From SPDF01 sp963812085 (lineage in GTDB: Bacteria > Gemmatimonadota > Gemmatimonadetes > Gemmatimonadales > GWC2-71-9), in the NCBI GenBank assembly GCA_963812085.1, contig CAWETL010000003.1, forward strand, positions 248,001-312,000: a stretch of 64,000 bases of DNA, written 5' to 3'. Both the position numbers and the translations under genes were made by a program. The notes beneath the pieces are model-generated. The model saw nothing but the letters and a program-made list of their open reading frames with translations, made no database searches and was not told the DNA's origin. Shown piece after piece: positions 8,807-17,476 of this stretch (its first letter is position 1; each line of letters opens with the position of its first letter).

Positions 8807-8850
8807 GCGGGGATGTAGGGGCGCACAGCTGTGCGCCCCTACATCCCCGC
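8807..8850. terminator. Perfect 44-bp palindrome between convergent genes
   Basis: Two 22-bp arms (GCGGGGATGTAGGGGCGCACAG and its exact complement) meet with no spacer. The element lies between the convergent lipoprotein and ggt genes and is followed on the + strand by CCTTTTT. It could terminate transcription from the left. A related but shorter hairpin (GGGGCGCAC/GTGCGCCCC) occurs at 35260. Confidence 0.65.
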
Positions 8851-8863
8851 TTCCCCGCCTTTT

Positions 8864-10570
8864 TCAGTATCCCGAGCCACCCCCACCATACCGCGGGTCG
8901 CTGACGCCCTGCCAACCCGTCGGCGTCCTGATGATCGCCTCGACGTCGCCGCTGGTGCCGCCCTCCGACACCTGGTGCCCCATCTTCCGGAGCGCATCCA
9001 GCGTGGCGGGCTGGAACCCGCCGCGCTCCACCCGGATCACGTCGGGCAGCCCCTGGTCGTGCAGCCGCGGCGCCGAGACGGCGTCGGCCAGGCTCATGTG
9101 GTGGTCGATCACGTTGCTGATGACGTGATAGACCATCGTGATGATCCGCGGGCCCCCCGGCGTGCCCACCACCATGAGCAGCTTGCCGTCCGGCCCGATC
9201 ACCAAGCTGGGGGCCATCGCCGAGAGCGGGCGCTTGCCCGGCTGGATCGCGTTGGAGTCGCCCTGCACCAGTCCGTACATGTTGGGGCGGCCGGGGGCGC
9301 TCGCGAGGTCGTCCATCTCGTCGTTGAGCAGGAAGCCGCCGCCGGTCACCGTCACCCCGCTGCCGTAGCTGTTGTTGAGCGTCGTCGTGATGCTCACCGC
9401 GTTCCCCTCGGCGTCCACGATCGAGTAGTGCGTGGTGGAGGGGCCGTCCTTGATCCCGGGCGTGAGTTCGGTGGCGGGCGTGGCGCGCTTCGGATCGATC
9501 GTGGCGCGCCGCTCGGCGGCGTAGCTCTTGGAGAGCATCTGGTCGAGCGGATTGTGCACGAAGCCGGGGTCGCCCATGTACGCGTTCCGGTCCATGAAGG
9601 CCCGCGCCATCGCCTCGGATTCGAGGTGCATGAGCTGCGCCGAGCCGAAGGGGGGAAGGGGGGAATATCCTTCCATGATGTTGAGGATCTCTCCCATCGT
9701 GGTGCCGCCGGAGCTCGACGGGGGCATCGAGTAGACGGTGTCCCCCCGATAGGGAACGACGACCGGGTCCCGCCAGTACGTCTTGTAGGCGGCCAGGTCG
9801 GCGTGCGAGATGAGCCCGCCGCTCCGCTCCATCTCCGCCACGATGAGGTCGGCCACCCGGCCGGTGTAGAAGCCGGCGGCGCCCTTGTCGCGGATGGCCT
9901 CGAGGGTGCGGCCGAGGTCCTTCTGCACCAGCATGGTGCCGGGCTGCGGCGGCGCGTTGTTCGGGAGGAACTGCGCGCGCGACGCGGGGAAGAGGTAGAG
10001 CCGCGACATTGCGTCGCCGATCGACTGGAAGCGGAAGCTGTCCACGAGGTAGCCCTCGTTGGCCAGCGTGATCGCGGGGTTGATCACCTGCGCAAAGGGC
10101 AGGCGGCCGAAGCGGCGGTGCATCTCCACCAGCCCGGCCGGCGAGCCGGGCACCGCCACCGCCAGCGCGCCGGTGAGGCTCAGGTCGGAGGGGTCGCCGT
10201 CGGGCTCGAGGTACATGTCGCGGGTGGCGCCGGAGGGCGCCTCCTCGCGGTAGTCGAGCGCGTAGGCCTTGCCGTCGGCCGTGCGGTACATCAGGAAGCC
10301 GCCGCCGCCGATGTTGCCGGCCTCGGGGTGCACCACCGCCAGCGCGAAGCCCACGGCCACCGCCGCGTCGATCGCGTTGCCGCCCTGTTGCAGGATGTCG
10401 CGGCCGACCTGGCTGGCGAGCGGGCTCCCCGAGACGACCACGCCGTGCGCGGCGTCGGTGATCCGGTCCTTGCCGGTGAATGTCCAGGTGCTGGCGATGC
10501 CGGAGGGCTGGGGCCCGGCGCAGGCCGCGAGCGAGAGGACCAGCAGGGCGCTGAGGTGGCGATGGGTCAC
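8864..10570 (-). CDS. ggt: Gamma-glutamyltransferase (gamma-glutamyltranspeptidase), lipoprotein form
   Basis: The 568-residue Ntn-hydrolase removes or transfers gamma-glutamyl groups (glutathione and gamma-glutamyl peptides) outside the cytoplasm. It has a lipobox (LVLSLAAC). The family signatures are HGVVVSGSPLASQVGRDIL and GNAIDAAVAVGFALAVVHPEAGNIGGGGF. The autocleavage site/nucleophile lies in TTHYSIVDAEGNAVS, where the first Thr is the catalytic residue. The downstream NNSYGSG and SSSGGTTMGEILNIME are also conserved. The start is a GTG at 10570, divergent from murQ. A link to peptidoglycan peptide turnover is possible given that neighbour, but not shown. Confidence 0.95.
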   Translation of the reverse strand: MTHRHLSALLVLSLAACAGPQPSGIASTWTFTGKDRITDAAHGVVVSGSPLASQVGRDILQQGGNAIDAAVAVGFALAVVHPEAGNIGGGGFLMYRTADGKAYALDYREEAPSGATRDMYLEPDGDPSDLSLTGALAVAVPGSPAGLVEMHRRFGRLPFAQVINPAITLANEGYLVDSFRFQSIGDAMSRLYLFPASRAQFLPNNAPPQPGTMLVQKDLGRTLEAIRDKGAAGFYTGRVADLIVAEMERSGGLISHADLAAYKTYWRDPVVVPYRGDTVYSMPPSSSGGTTMGEILNIMEGYSPLPPFGSAQLMHLESEAMARAFMDRNAYMGDPGFVHNPLDQMLSKSYAAERRATIDPKRATPATELTPGIKDGPSTTHYSIVDAEGNAVSITTTLNNSYGSGVTVTGGGFLLNDEMDDLASAPGRPNMYGLVQGDSNAIQPGKRPLSAMAPSLVIGPDGKLLMVVGTPGGPRIITMVYHVISNVIDHHMSLADAVSAPRLHDQGLPDVIRVERGGFQPATLDALRKMGHQVSEGGTSGDVEAIIRTPTGWQGVSDPRYGGGGSGY

Positions 10571-10690
10571 GGGAACCTCGTGAAGGCAGGCCCGGGGGCG
10601 GAGGTTGCCCCGGAGTGAAAGGATGCCCTAATTTAGCGAAGTCGCCCTCGCGGCAAGTCTCATCCTTCATTCCCCGGTCCAGGTGCCCCC

Positions 10691-11605
10691 GTGCGCGATC
10701 CCAGGCTCACCGAGCGGCGGAACCCCCGGACCGCGGCGATCGACACCGCCTCCGCGCTCGACATCGTGGACCTGATGGCGGCGGAGGACGCCGAGGTGCC
10801 CGCCGCCGTGGCCCGCGCCCGGGAGCCGATCGCCCGCACCATCGACCTCATCGAGGCCGCCTTCCGCGCCGGAGGGCGGCTGTTCTATGTCGGCGCCGGC
10901 ACCAGCGGACGGCTCGGCGTGCTCGACGCCTCCGAATGCCCGCCGACCTTCGGCAGCCCGCCGGAGATGGTCCAGGGCATCATCGCCGGCGGGCTCCCGG
11001 CGCTGGTCACGTCGATCGAAGGCGCCGAGGACAGCCTCGACGCCGGCGCCGCCGCCATCGACGAGCGCCAGGTGTCCGCCACCGACGTGGTGGTGGGCAT
11101 CGCCGCCAGCGGCACGACGCCGTTCGTCGGCGCCGCGCTGGGACGCGCCCAGGCCCTCGGCGCCAGGACGGTCTTCCTGAGCTGCAGCGATCCGCCGAAG
11201 GCCCTGCGCGAAAGCTGCGACGTGTGCATCACGGTGCCGGTCGGCCCCGAGGTGGTGACCGGCTCCACCCGGCTCAAGGCGGGCACCGCCACCAAGCTGG
11301 TGCTCAACATGCTCACCACCGGCGCGATGATCCGGATCGGGAAGACCTACGGCAACCTGATGGTGGACCTCCAGGTCCGGAACCAGAAGCTGGTGGACCG
11401 CGGCGAGCGGATCGTGATGGAGGTGGCCGGTGTGCCGCGGGACAAGGCGAAGGCGGCGCTCGAGGGCGCGGGCGGCAGCGTGCGCACCGCGATCGTCATG
11501 GTGCGCGCCGGCGTCGATCGCGCGGAGGCGGAGCGGCGCATCGCGCAGGCGGGCGGCCGGCTCCGCGGCATCCTGGGCGACCCGCCGCCGGTGGAACACG
11601 CCTGA
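10691..11605 (+). CDS. murQ: N-acetylmuramic acid 6-phosphate etherase
   Basis: The 304-residue SIS-domain lyase splits the lactyl ether of MurNAc-6-phosphate to give GlcNAc-6-phosphate and D-lactate. It has the typical N-terminus LTERRNPRTAAID, the sugar-phosphate-binding GGRLFYVGAGTSGRLGVLD, the catalytic-Glu segment ASECPPTFG and GIAASGTTPFVGAAL. The C-terminus is a helical UBA-like tail (RAEAERRIAQAGGRLRGIL). The start is GTG 10691. The stop overlaps the ATG of anmK (TGATG), beginning a run of four overlapping genes for MurNAc and anhydroMurNAc metabolism. Confidence 0.95.
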   Translation: MRDPRLTERRNPRTAAIDTASALDIVDLMAAEDAEVPAAVARAREPIARTIDLIEAAFRAGGRLFYVGAGTSGRLGVLDASECPPTFGSPPEMVQGIIAGGLPALVTSIEGAEDSLDAGAAAIDERQVSATDVVVGIAASGTTPFVGAALGRAQALGARTVFLSCSDPPKALRESCDVCITVPVGPEVVTGSTRLKAGTATKLVLNMLTTGAMIRIGKTYGNLMVDLQVRNQKLVDRGERIVMEVAGVPRDKAKAALEGAGGSVRTAIVMVRAGVDRAEAERRIAQAGGRLRGILGDPPPVEHA

Positions 11606-12709
11606 TGGAACGCGCCTCGCTGATGGTCGGGCTCATGTCGGGCACCTCGCTCGACGGGATGGACGCCGCCCTGGTGCGCCTCGACCGGGCCCACCCGCGC
11701 GGAGCTGCTTGCCTTCGCGTCCCGGCGGTACGACGCCGGCGAGCGCGCCGCGCTCCGCGCCGCGGTGTCGGGCCCGACCGCGCCGGCCGACCTGGCCCGG
11801 CTCCACGTGCAGCTCGGCGAGTGGGCGGCCGAGGCGGTGCAGTCGGTGCTGCACGCCGGCGGCGTGCGGGCCGACCAGGTGGACGGCATCGCCTTTCCGG
11901 GGCAGACCATCTGGCACCAGCCGCCGCTGGTGAGCTGGCAGCTGGGCGAGCCGGCGGTGCTCGCCGAGCGGTTCGGGGTGCGCGTGGTGAGCGGCTTCCG
12001 GGCGCGCGACGTGGCGGCGGGCGGGCAGGGCGCCCCGCTGGTGCCGATGGCCGACCTGCTGCTGTTCTCGAGCGCGACCAAGAACCGGGTGCTGCTCAAC
12101 CTCGGCGGGATGGCCAACCTGACATACGTGCCGCGGGGCGGAGTGGAGGAGGGTGCCATCGCCTTCGACACCGGGCCCGGCGTGGCGGTCATCGACGGGG
12201 TGGCCCGCCGGGTCGATCCCGCCCTGAGCTGCGATCTCGACGGCAAGCTCGCGGCCCGGGGGCGGCCCAACGAGGACCTGCTCACGGAGCTGTTGTCCCA
12301 TCCGTTCCTGCATGGGCCGCCGCCCAAGAGCACCGGCCGCGAACACTTCGGCGAGGCGTTCGCCGAGGAGATCCACCGGCGCTGCCCAGGGCCCGACGGC
12401 GTGGCCACGGCAGTGGAGTATACGGCCCGGTCGGTGGCCGACGCGGTGCAGCGCTGGATGCCGACCGCGGAAGAGGTCGTGGCCTCGGGCGGCGGCGTCC
12501 ACCATCCGGGGCTCTTCCGCGCGCTCGCCGGGCACCTGGCGCCGCTCCCGCTCCTGCGGTTCGATTCGCTCTACTTCGACGGCGACGCCAAGGAAGCGGC
12601 CGCCTTCGCCCTCCTGGGGTACCTCACGCTGCACGGCCAGCCCGGCAACCTCCCCGCCGCCACCGGCGCCCGCGGCGCCCGCGTCCTCGGCTCCATCACG
12701 CCTCCGTGA
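11605..12709 (+). CDS. anmK: Anhydro-N-acetylmuramic acid kinase, frameshifted
   Basis: AnmK converts anhydroMurNAc plus ATP to MurNAc-6-phosphate, the substrate of MurQ upstream. The N-terminal phosphate loop LMVGLMSGTSLDGMDAALVR is in the frame of the ATG at 11605. From ELLAFASRRYDAGERAALRA onward the protein is in the next frame. Removing one C from the GACCGGGCCC run at 11684-11692 joins them as LDGPTRAELLAF. Later signatures are intact: IAFPGQTIWHQPP, LLNLGGMANLTYVP, AFDTGPGV, and ASGGGVHHPGLFRAL. Length would be about 367 aa, normal for the family. I read the shift as a sequencing insertion, since the rest shows no decay. Confidence 0.9.
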
Positions 12710-14198
12710 TTCATGGCCGCCTGATCCTCCCCGCGCTCCGCTGGCGGGACGACACCGGCTTCGCCCACGAGGCGGGCACCATCGCCGCGGCGCTCGGCTT
12801 CGGCGCGGGCGGGTTCATCCTCTTCGGCGGCCGGCCCGACGCGGTCCGCGCGCTGACCGCCGAACTACGCGAGCGCGCCGGCCGGCCGCTCCTCATCGCC
12901 GCCGACCTCGAACGCGGGGCGGGCCAGCAGTTTCCGGGGCTCACCGAGTTTCCGCCCCCCGGCGCGCTGGCTTCGCTCGACGATCCCGGCGCCATCCGCG
13001 CCGCCGCGTCCACCACGGCGAGGGAGGCGCTCTCCCTCGGGATCAACTGGGTGCTCGCGCCCGTCGCCGACCTCGACGTCGAGCCCGCCAATCCCATCGT
13101 GCAGTCGCGATCGTTCGGCGCCGATCCCGCGCAGGTGGCGGACGCCGTCGCGACCTGGGTCGAGGCCTGCCAGGCGGCGGGCGCGCTCGCGTGCGTCAAG
13201 CATTTTCCCGGGCACGGCCGCACCACGCGCGACTCGCACGACCACCTGCCCACGGTGGAGGCCGACCTGGCCACCCTCGAGCGGACCGACCTGGTCCCGT
13301 TCCAGCGCGGCATCGCGAGCGGCGTGGCCACCGTGATGACCGGACATCTCCGGGTGCCGGCGCTCGATCCCTCGGGCGCACCGGCCACCTTTTCCGCGCC
13401 GATCCTCGGGTACCTGCGGAAGCAGCTGCACTTCGACGGCCTGATCGTGACGGACGCGCTCATGATGGGCGCGGCGGCCACCGGAGCGGCGGGGTCGCCG
13501 GCGGTGCGGGCGCTGGCGGCGGGCTGCGACCTGCTCTGCTATCCCGGCGGATCCGATCGCGGCGCATGGCGGCGATCCAGGCGGCGATCGCGGACGGGAC
13601 GTTGAGCCGGGAGCGGGTGATCGAGGCGATCGGGGGGTATGAGGAGGCGCTGGCACGCGTGACCCGCGCGGCGGGGAGACAGGAACGCGGGGGAGAGCGT
13701 CATCCCGGCGGAAGCCGGGATCCAGCGGGTCCGGATCAACTGGACCCCGGCTTTCGCCGGGGTGACGGAGGGGCCTTGGCGATGGACATCGCCGATCGCG
13801 TCGTCGCCCGTGGCCTCCTTCGCGGCGACGCGCCGCGGCTTCGGTCTCCCCTCGACGTCGTCATCGTGGACGACGACCAGGGCGGCGCGTGGCCCGCCTC
13901 CCCGAACACGTACGTGACGCTGGCGCTGCAGGACGCGCACGTGGCGCTGGGGCCGGGCGGCAGCCGGATCGTGCTGGCGTTCGCCGAGCCGAGGGCGTCG
14001 AAGGGCAGGGCAGGGTTCGGGGCGGAGTCGCTCGAGGTGCTGGAGGGGTTCGCCCGCGAGGCCGACGCGGTGATCCTCTTCGGGCATCCGCGGCTCGCGG
14101 CCCAGGTGCCGCGCGGCGCGCCGCTCCTGGTGGCCTGGCACCGGCAGCGCCTGATGCAGGAGGCGGCGGCGCGCTGGATCCTGGAGCGGCTGGCGTGA
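12706..14198 (+). CDS. nagZ: Beta-N-acetylglucosaminidase (GH3, NagZ-like) with C-terminal domain, frameshifted
   Basis: A GH3 enzyme expected to release GlcNAc from anhydroMurNAc-containing muropeptides. The GTG start at 12706 overlaps the anmK stop. The catalytic domain is clear: LLIAADLERGAGQQFPGLTEFP, LGINWVLAPVADLDVEP, CVKHFPGHGRTTRDSHDHLP (the general acid/base His/Asp region) and the nucleophile segment FDGLIVTDALMMGA. Near 13551-13566 the frame changes twice; removing one G and one C restores YPGDPIAAMAAIQAAI. A 69-bp family A hairpin (13699-13767) then encodes an in-frame linker (HPGGSRDP...DPGFRRGD) before a C-terminal domain (VLAFAEPRASKGRAGF). Total is about 497 aa. Confidence 0.85.
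13699..13767. repeat. Family A hairpin inside the nagZ coding region
   Basis: GTCATCCCGGCGGAAGCCGG and its opposite arm CCGGCTTTCGCCGGGGTGAC flank a 20-nt spacer. The element is 69 bases (23 codons) and keeps the nagZ frame open through both arms. Other copies in the window are intergenic. Confidence 0.8.
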
Positions 14199-15829
14199 AG
14201 CCGCTCGACTGGGGCGTGGTGGTCCTCTACCTCGCCGGCACGCTGGCGCTGGGGCTCTGGGTGGCGCGCCGCGGCGCCAGCAGCCTCACGGAGTTCTTCG
14301 TGGGCGGACGGGCCATCCCGTGGTGGCTTGCCGCCACCTCGATGGCGGCCACCACCTTCAACGTGGACACGCCGCTCTACGTGGCCGGACGCGTGGCGCG
14401 CGACGGCGTGGCCGGCAACTGGGAGTGGTGGTCCTTCGCGCTGATGCACGTGCTGGTGGCGGTGGTGCTGGCCAAGCTCTGGCGCCGGGCCCGGGTGCTC
14501 ACCGACATGGAGTTCACCGAGCTCCGCTACGGCGGCCCGCCCGCCGCGGGGCTCCGCGCCTTCCGGTCGTTCGTCACCGCCGTCCCGCTCAACTGCATCA
14601 GCATCGGCTACGGCATGCTCGCCATGCGGAAGGTCGTCATCGCCCTCGGCGTCTTCGACGGCCTGCCGAATCTTCCCGGCGACGAGCGGCTCTGGGCCAT
14701 CCTCCCCATCCTCGTGATCGTGGTGACCTATACCGCCGCCGCCGGGCTCTGGGGCGTGGTGGCCACCGACTTCCTCCAGTACATCCTGGCGATGGCCGGC
14801 GCCTTCCTGGTCATGTTCTACGCCCTGCACGAGGTGGGCGGGCTCTCGGGGCTCACCGCCTCGCTCCGCGCCACCGGCCAGGGCGACAAGCTGGCGCTCC
14901 TTCCCACCTCGAAGGACGCCACGCTCCCGCTCAGCACCTTTGCGGGGTACCTGTTCGTCCAGTGGTGGGCCTTCCGGAACAGCGACGGCGGCGGGATGTA
15001 CGTCCAGCGGATCTCTTCCACCGCCAACGAGCGGGAGGCCACCCGCGCGGCGCACCTCTTCAACATCCTCAACTACGTGGTGCGCACCTGGCCCTGGGTG
15101 CTGGTGGGGCTCGCGGCGCTCGTGGTGCTCCCGCACCTGGCCGACCCGGAGCTGGCCTACCCGATCATGATGGTGCGGTACCTCCCGACCGGCGTGCTGG
15201 GGCTGGTGTTCGCGAGCCTGCTCGCCGCGTTCATGTCCACCGTTTCGACCCAGGTCAACTGGGGGGCGAGTTACGTCGTCCACGACTTGTACGCACGGTT
15301 CTCGGGCGAACGGGACGAGCACAAACTCATGCGCTCCGCGCGCTGGGCCTCGATCGGCCTCGCGGTCCTGGCCGGCGTGCTCTCCTTCTTCATGGACAGC
15401 GTGGGCGCAGTGTTCCGTTTCCTGATCCTCATCGGGACCGGGCCGGGGCTGGTGCTGCTGCTGCGCTGGTTCTGGTGGCGGGTCAACGCCTGGGCGGAAA
15501 TCGCGGCGATGGTGGCGGGGCTCCTGCTGGCGATCCTCGGCTCGACGCCGGCCTTCGCCGACTTCACCTTCGGCCAGCGGCTGATGCTCTCGGCGTTCGG
15601 CTCCATGGCGGTGTGGTTGCCGGTGATGTACCTGACGCCGCCGGAGAGCCCCGCGGTGCTCGACGCCTTCTACGCGCGGGTGCGTCCCGCCGGCGCCTGG
15701 GGCCCCGTGCGGGCGCGCACCGGCCTTACCGCCCTCGACGACGGGGTGCGGGATGCGCGGCGCTGGCTGCTGTGGTCGGTGGTGATCCTGGGGGGGACGT
15801 TGGGAATTGGGTGGGTGATTCTGGGGTGA
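14195..15829 (+). CDS. Sodium:solute symporter family (SSS) transporter
   Basis: The 544-residue protein has about 13-14 membrane helices, usual for SSS transporters. The first helices carry LGLWVARRGASSLTEFFVGG and WWLAATSMAATTFNVDTPLY, the sodium-site region. Other family features are YTAAAGLWGVVATDFLQYI, GYLFVQWWAFRNSDGGGMYVQR and the helix LLAAFMSTVSTQVNWGASYVV. The GTG start at 14195 overlaps the nagZ stop. Placement as the last gene of a murQ-anmK-nagZ operon suggests it imports MurNAc, anhydroMurNAc or GlcNAc-containing sugars; this is inference from context. Confidence 0.88.
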   Translation: MKPLDWGVVVLYLAGTLALGLWVARRGASSLTEFFVGGRAIPWWLAATSMAATTFNVDTPLYVAGRVARDGVAGNWEWWSFALMHVLVAVVLAKLWRRARVLTDMEFTELRYGGPPAAGLRAFRSFVTAVPLNCISIGYGMLAMRKVVIALGVFDGLPNLPGDERLWAILPILVIVVTYTAAAGLWGVVATDFLQYILAMAGAFLVMFYALHEVGGLSGLTASLRATGQGDKLALLPTSKDATLPLSTFAGYLFVQWWAFRNSDGGGMYVQRISSTANEREATRAAHLFNILNYVVRTWPWVLVGLAALVVLPHLADPELAYPIMMVRYLPTGVLGLVFASLLAAFMSTVSTQVNWGASYVVHDLYARFSGERDEHKLMRSARWASIGLAVLAGVLSFFMDSVGAVFRFLILIGTGPGLVLLLRWFWWRVNAWAEIAAMVAGLLLAILGSTPAFADFTFGQRLMLSAFGSMAVWLPVMYLTPPESPAVLDAFYARVRPAGAWGPVRARTGLTALDDGVRDARRWLLWSVVILGGTLGIGWVILG

Positions 15830-15842
15830 CTCGCCCGCGGCC

Positions 15843-16014
15843 GTCACCCCGGCGAAAGCCGACGTCACCCCGGTGAAAACCGCCCTCACCCCGGCGGAAG
15901 CCGACGTCACCCCGGCGGAAGCCGACGTCACCCCGGCGGAAGCCGACGTCACCCCGGCGGAAGCCGGGGTCCATGTGGTCCGATGAGTTGGACCCCGGCT
16001 TTCGCCGGGGTGAC
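15843..16014. repeat. Family A array: six left half-sites and one closing arm
   Basis: Six tandem copies of GTCACCCCGGCGGAAGCCGA-type half-hairpins, with small variants, end in one full left arm (GCCGGGGTCCA). A spacer and the matching right arm TGGACCCCGGCTTTCGCCGG follow. Only the last unit can form the complete hairpin. The array begins 14 bases after the symporter stop. Confidence 0.85.
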
Positions 16015-16030
16015 GGCGACTCCTCTTCAG

Positions 16031-16080
16031 CTACTGCAACTGATCCAGCAATTCCAGCGCAAACTGCACCGGCACCGCGT
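16031..16080 (-). pseudogene. 3'-end remnant of the FHA/protease-like gene
   Basis: The 50 bases match the 3' end of the gene at 17477-18889 (its last 15 codons plus stop) with three differences. On the minus strand both encode AVPVQFALELLDQLQ followed by TAG, and all three differences are synonymous. No further homology continues upstream of the fragment, so it is a truncated duplicate. It is not expressed as a useful protein. Confidence 0.75.
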
Positions 16081-16214
16081 GAGCGAGGGAGGGCGCGCGA
16101 GGCCTGGATGTGGCAAAGGGGTCCAGGGGGTGAGGCCAAAGCGAGGAGAGGAGCGCCGAGGCTCGACTGCCGGCCGCCCATCCCCGGGCGGTCGGCCAGC
16201 CGAGCCGCGGCGTG

Positions 16215-16619
16215 CTACTGCATCTGCAGTGCGAAGTTGATGGTCCCCGTGTAGTTCACGAGCGTGACACGAACCGTCCAGGAGCCGCCCGTTCCGGTGG
16301 GGGGCGTGATGTCGCCGCTGGCGGGCACGGCGCCATTGTAGATGACGGCGCCGAGGGCGTCCTTGATGTTGAGGGTGATCGTCCCGGCCGTCGTGGCCGT
16401 CGCGGGGTGGATGACGATCTTCCCGGAGGAGACGCTCCAGGTGTAGTTGACGATGTCGCTGACATCCTTCAGCCCGGTCGCCTGGAAGCTGAAGGCGACG
16501 TTGGGCGTGTTCACGACCTGCGGCTGGTACTGCGGGCCCAGCGCGCTGTCGCTGCTGCAGGCCGCCGTCATTACCGCGAGCCCCAGGGTGGCCAGGGTGA
16601 CCCGATAACTCATTCGCAT
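16215..16619 (-). CDS. Small lipoprotein with beta-sandwich-like domain
   Basis: The 134-residue protein has the signal RVTLATLGLAVMTAAC (lipobox Cys about residue 21). Alternating beta-strand sequence follows (NVAFSFQATGLKDVSDIVNY, KIVIHPATATTAGTITLNIK, WTVRVTLVNYTGTINFALQM). GGAGGACCGTATC just upstream provides a good ribosome binding site for the ATG at 16619. An alternative start is two codons further in. I do not recognise the family. It lies between two remnants of neighbouring genes, so it may have arrived with, or after, the local duplication. Confidence 0.75.
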   Translation of the reverse strand: MRMSYRVTLATLGLAVMTAACSSDSALGPQYQPQVVNTPNVAFSFQATGLKDVSDIVNYTWSVSSGKIVIHPATATTAGTITLNIKDALGAVIYNGAVPASGDITPPTGTGGSWTVRVTLVNYTGTINFALQMQ

Positions 16620-16884
16620 GATACGGTCCTCCGTTCGTGGGTGAGATCCGCCAGGCCGCGAACCTCACTTCGCGGGCGGTCGTGCCCGTCCAAATGGCAA
16701 TCACCGGACCGACTAGGACGGCAGGGGGGCCCATCGTGGGAACTGGCTGTCGGCTATGGGTTTGCACGAACCTACCTGCCAGTCTGGCCGAGTCGAAAAC
16801 CAGTCGACCAGCATCGATTCGATACAGGCCCTTCATTTCGATGCACGCTCTCGGTCAAGCGGCGGATCGGTCGGCGGCCGACCA
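16620..16884. other. Intergenic stretch with no recognised feature
   Basis: I see no convincing gene, hairpin or repeat in this part of the 857-base gap between the lipoprotein and the FHA gene. The first bases are the upstream region of the lipoprotein gene (minus strand). The short frames present lack hydrophobic cores, motifs or ribosome binding sites. Confidence 0.5.
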
Positions 16885-16979
16885 CGGCGCGCGGGATCGG
16901 CGGAGCGGCGGCCGTGGTCGGTGGCTATCAGGGGCGGACGTTGGCGAATGGATGGAAGATTCTGGCGTGACTCGCCCAC
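16885..16979 (+). pseudogene. Decayed copy of the symporter 3' end
   Basis: The sequence aligns with the last ~100 bases of the SSS symporter gene (about 15741-15836). Shared blocks include GTGGTCGGTGG, ACGTTGG and ATTCTGG-GTGACTCGCCC. It has point changes and a small gap that ruin the frame. As after the real gene, a family A array follows a few bases later. Together with the protease remnant at 16031 it marks the ends of a local segmental duplication. Confidence 0.65.
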
Positions 16980-16983
16980 CGAC

Positions 16984-17079
16984 GTCACCCCGGTGAAAGC
17001 CGACGTCACCCCGGTGAGAGCCGACGTCACCCCGGTGCGGCCGACGTCACCCCGGCGAGCGCGACGTCATCCCCGGCGG
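16984..17079. repeat. Family A half-site array
   Basis: Four to five tandem left half-sites of the type GTCACCCCGGTGAAAGCCGAC run from 16984, with the last ones degenerate (GTCATCCCCGGCGGCACC). No right arm closes the array. It sits after the decayed symporter copy exactly as the array at 15843 sits after the intact gene. Confidence 0.75.
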
Positions 17080-17135
17080 CACCAAGCTCGGGCCGACCGT
17101 GGTTGGCCACACCATCGGAATCACGCACATCGTCC

Positions 17136-17424
17136 CCCCTCTCCACTGGTGGAGAGGGGACGGGGGTGAGGACTGCGCGAGAGAGAAGGACCGGGGGTGA
17201 CGGCGTGCGTCGCTGGTCGGGGTGACGGCTCTCTGGTGGGGTGACGGCTGCTCTGGTGGGGTGACGACGTCTCTGGTCGGGGCTGACGGCTCTCCACATG
17301 GTGGAGAGGGGGACGGGGGTGAGGACTGCGCGAGAGAGAAGGACCGGGGGTGAGGCGAACGCGTGCGGGTCGCTCGGTCGGTAGCTGCTTACACGTCCCC
17401 CCTCTCCACATGGTGGAGAGGGGG
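17136..17424. repeat. Cluster of three family B palindromes
   Basis: Palindromes at 17136-17159 (CCCCTCTCCACTGGTGGAGA type), 17290-17309 and 17397-17424 share the core CTCTCCACATGGTGGAGAG. Each is followed by GGGACRGGGGGTGAGGACTG-type sequence with CGCGAGAGAG. Between the first two are short GGTGGGGTGACGGCTCT-type repeats. The cluster fills the gap downstream of the FHA gene; no gene is seen here. Confidence 0.75.
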
Positions 17425-17476
17425 ACAGGGGGTGAGGACTGCGCGAGAGAGGGGACAGGGGGTGTGGACTGCGGTG

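Noticed and set aside
10615..13605. A 996-codon + strand frame
   Set aside because: Only its middle (anmK start) and last third (nagZ) are real. The first part is an out-of-frame reading of murQ, and the join is an effect of frame coincidence.
16027..16836. A 269-codon minus-strand frame around the small lipoprotein
   Set aside because: It is an out-of-frame reading of the lipoprotein gene and the protease remnant. The lipoprotein frame has the signal peptide and ribosome binding site.
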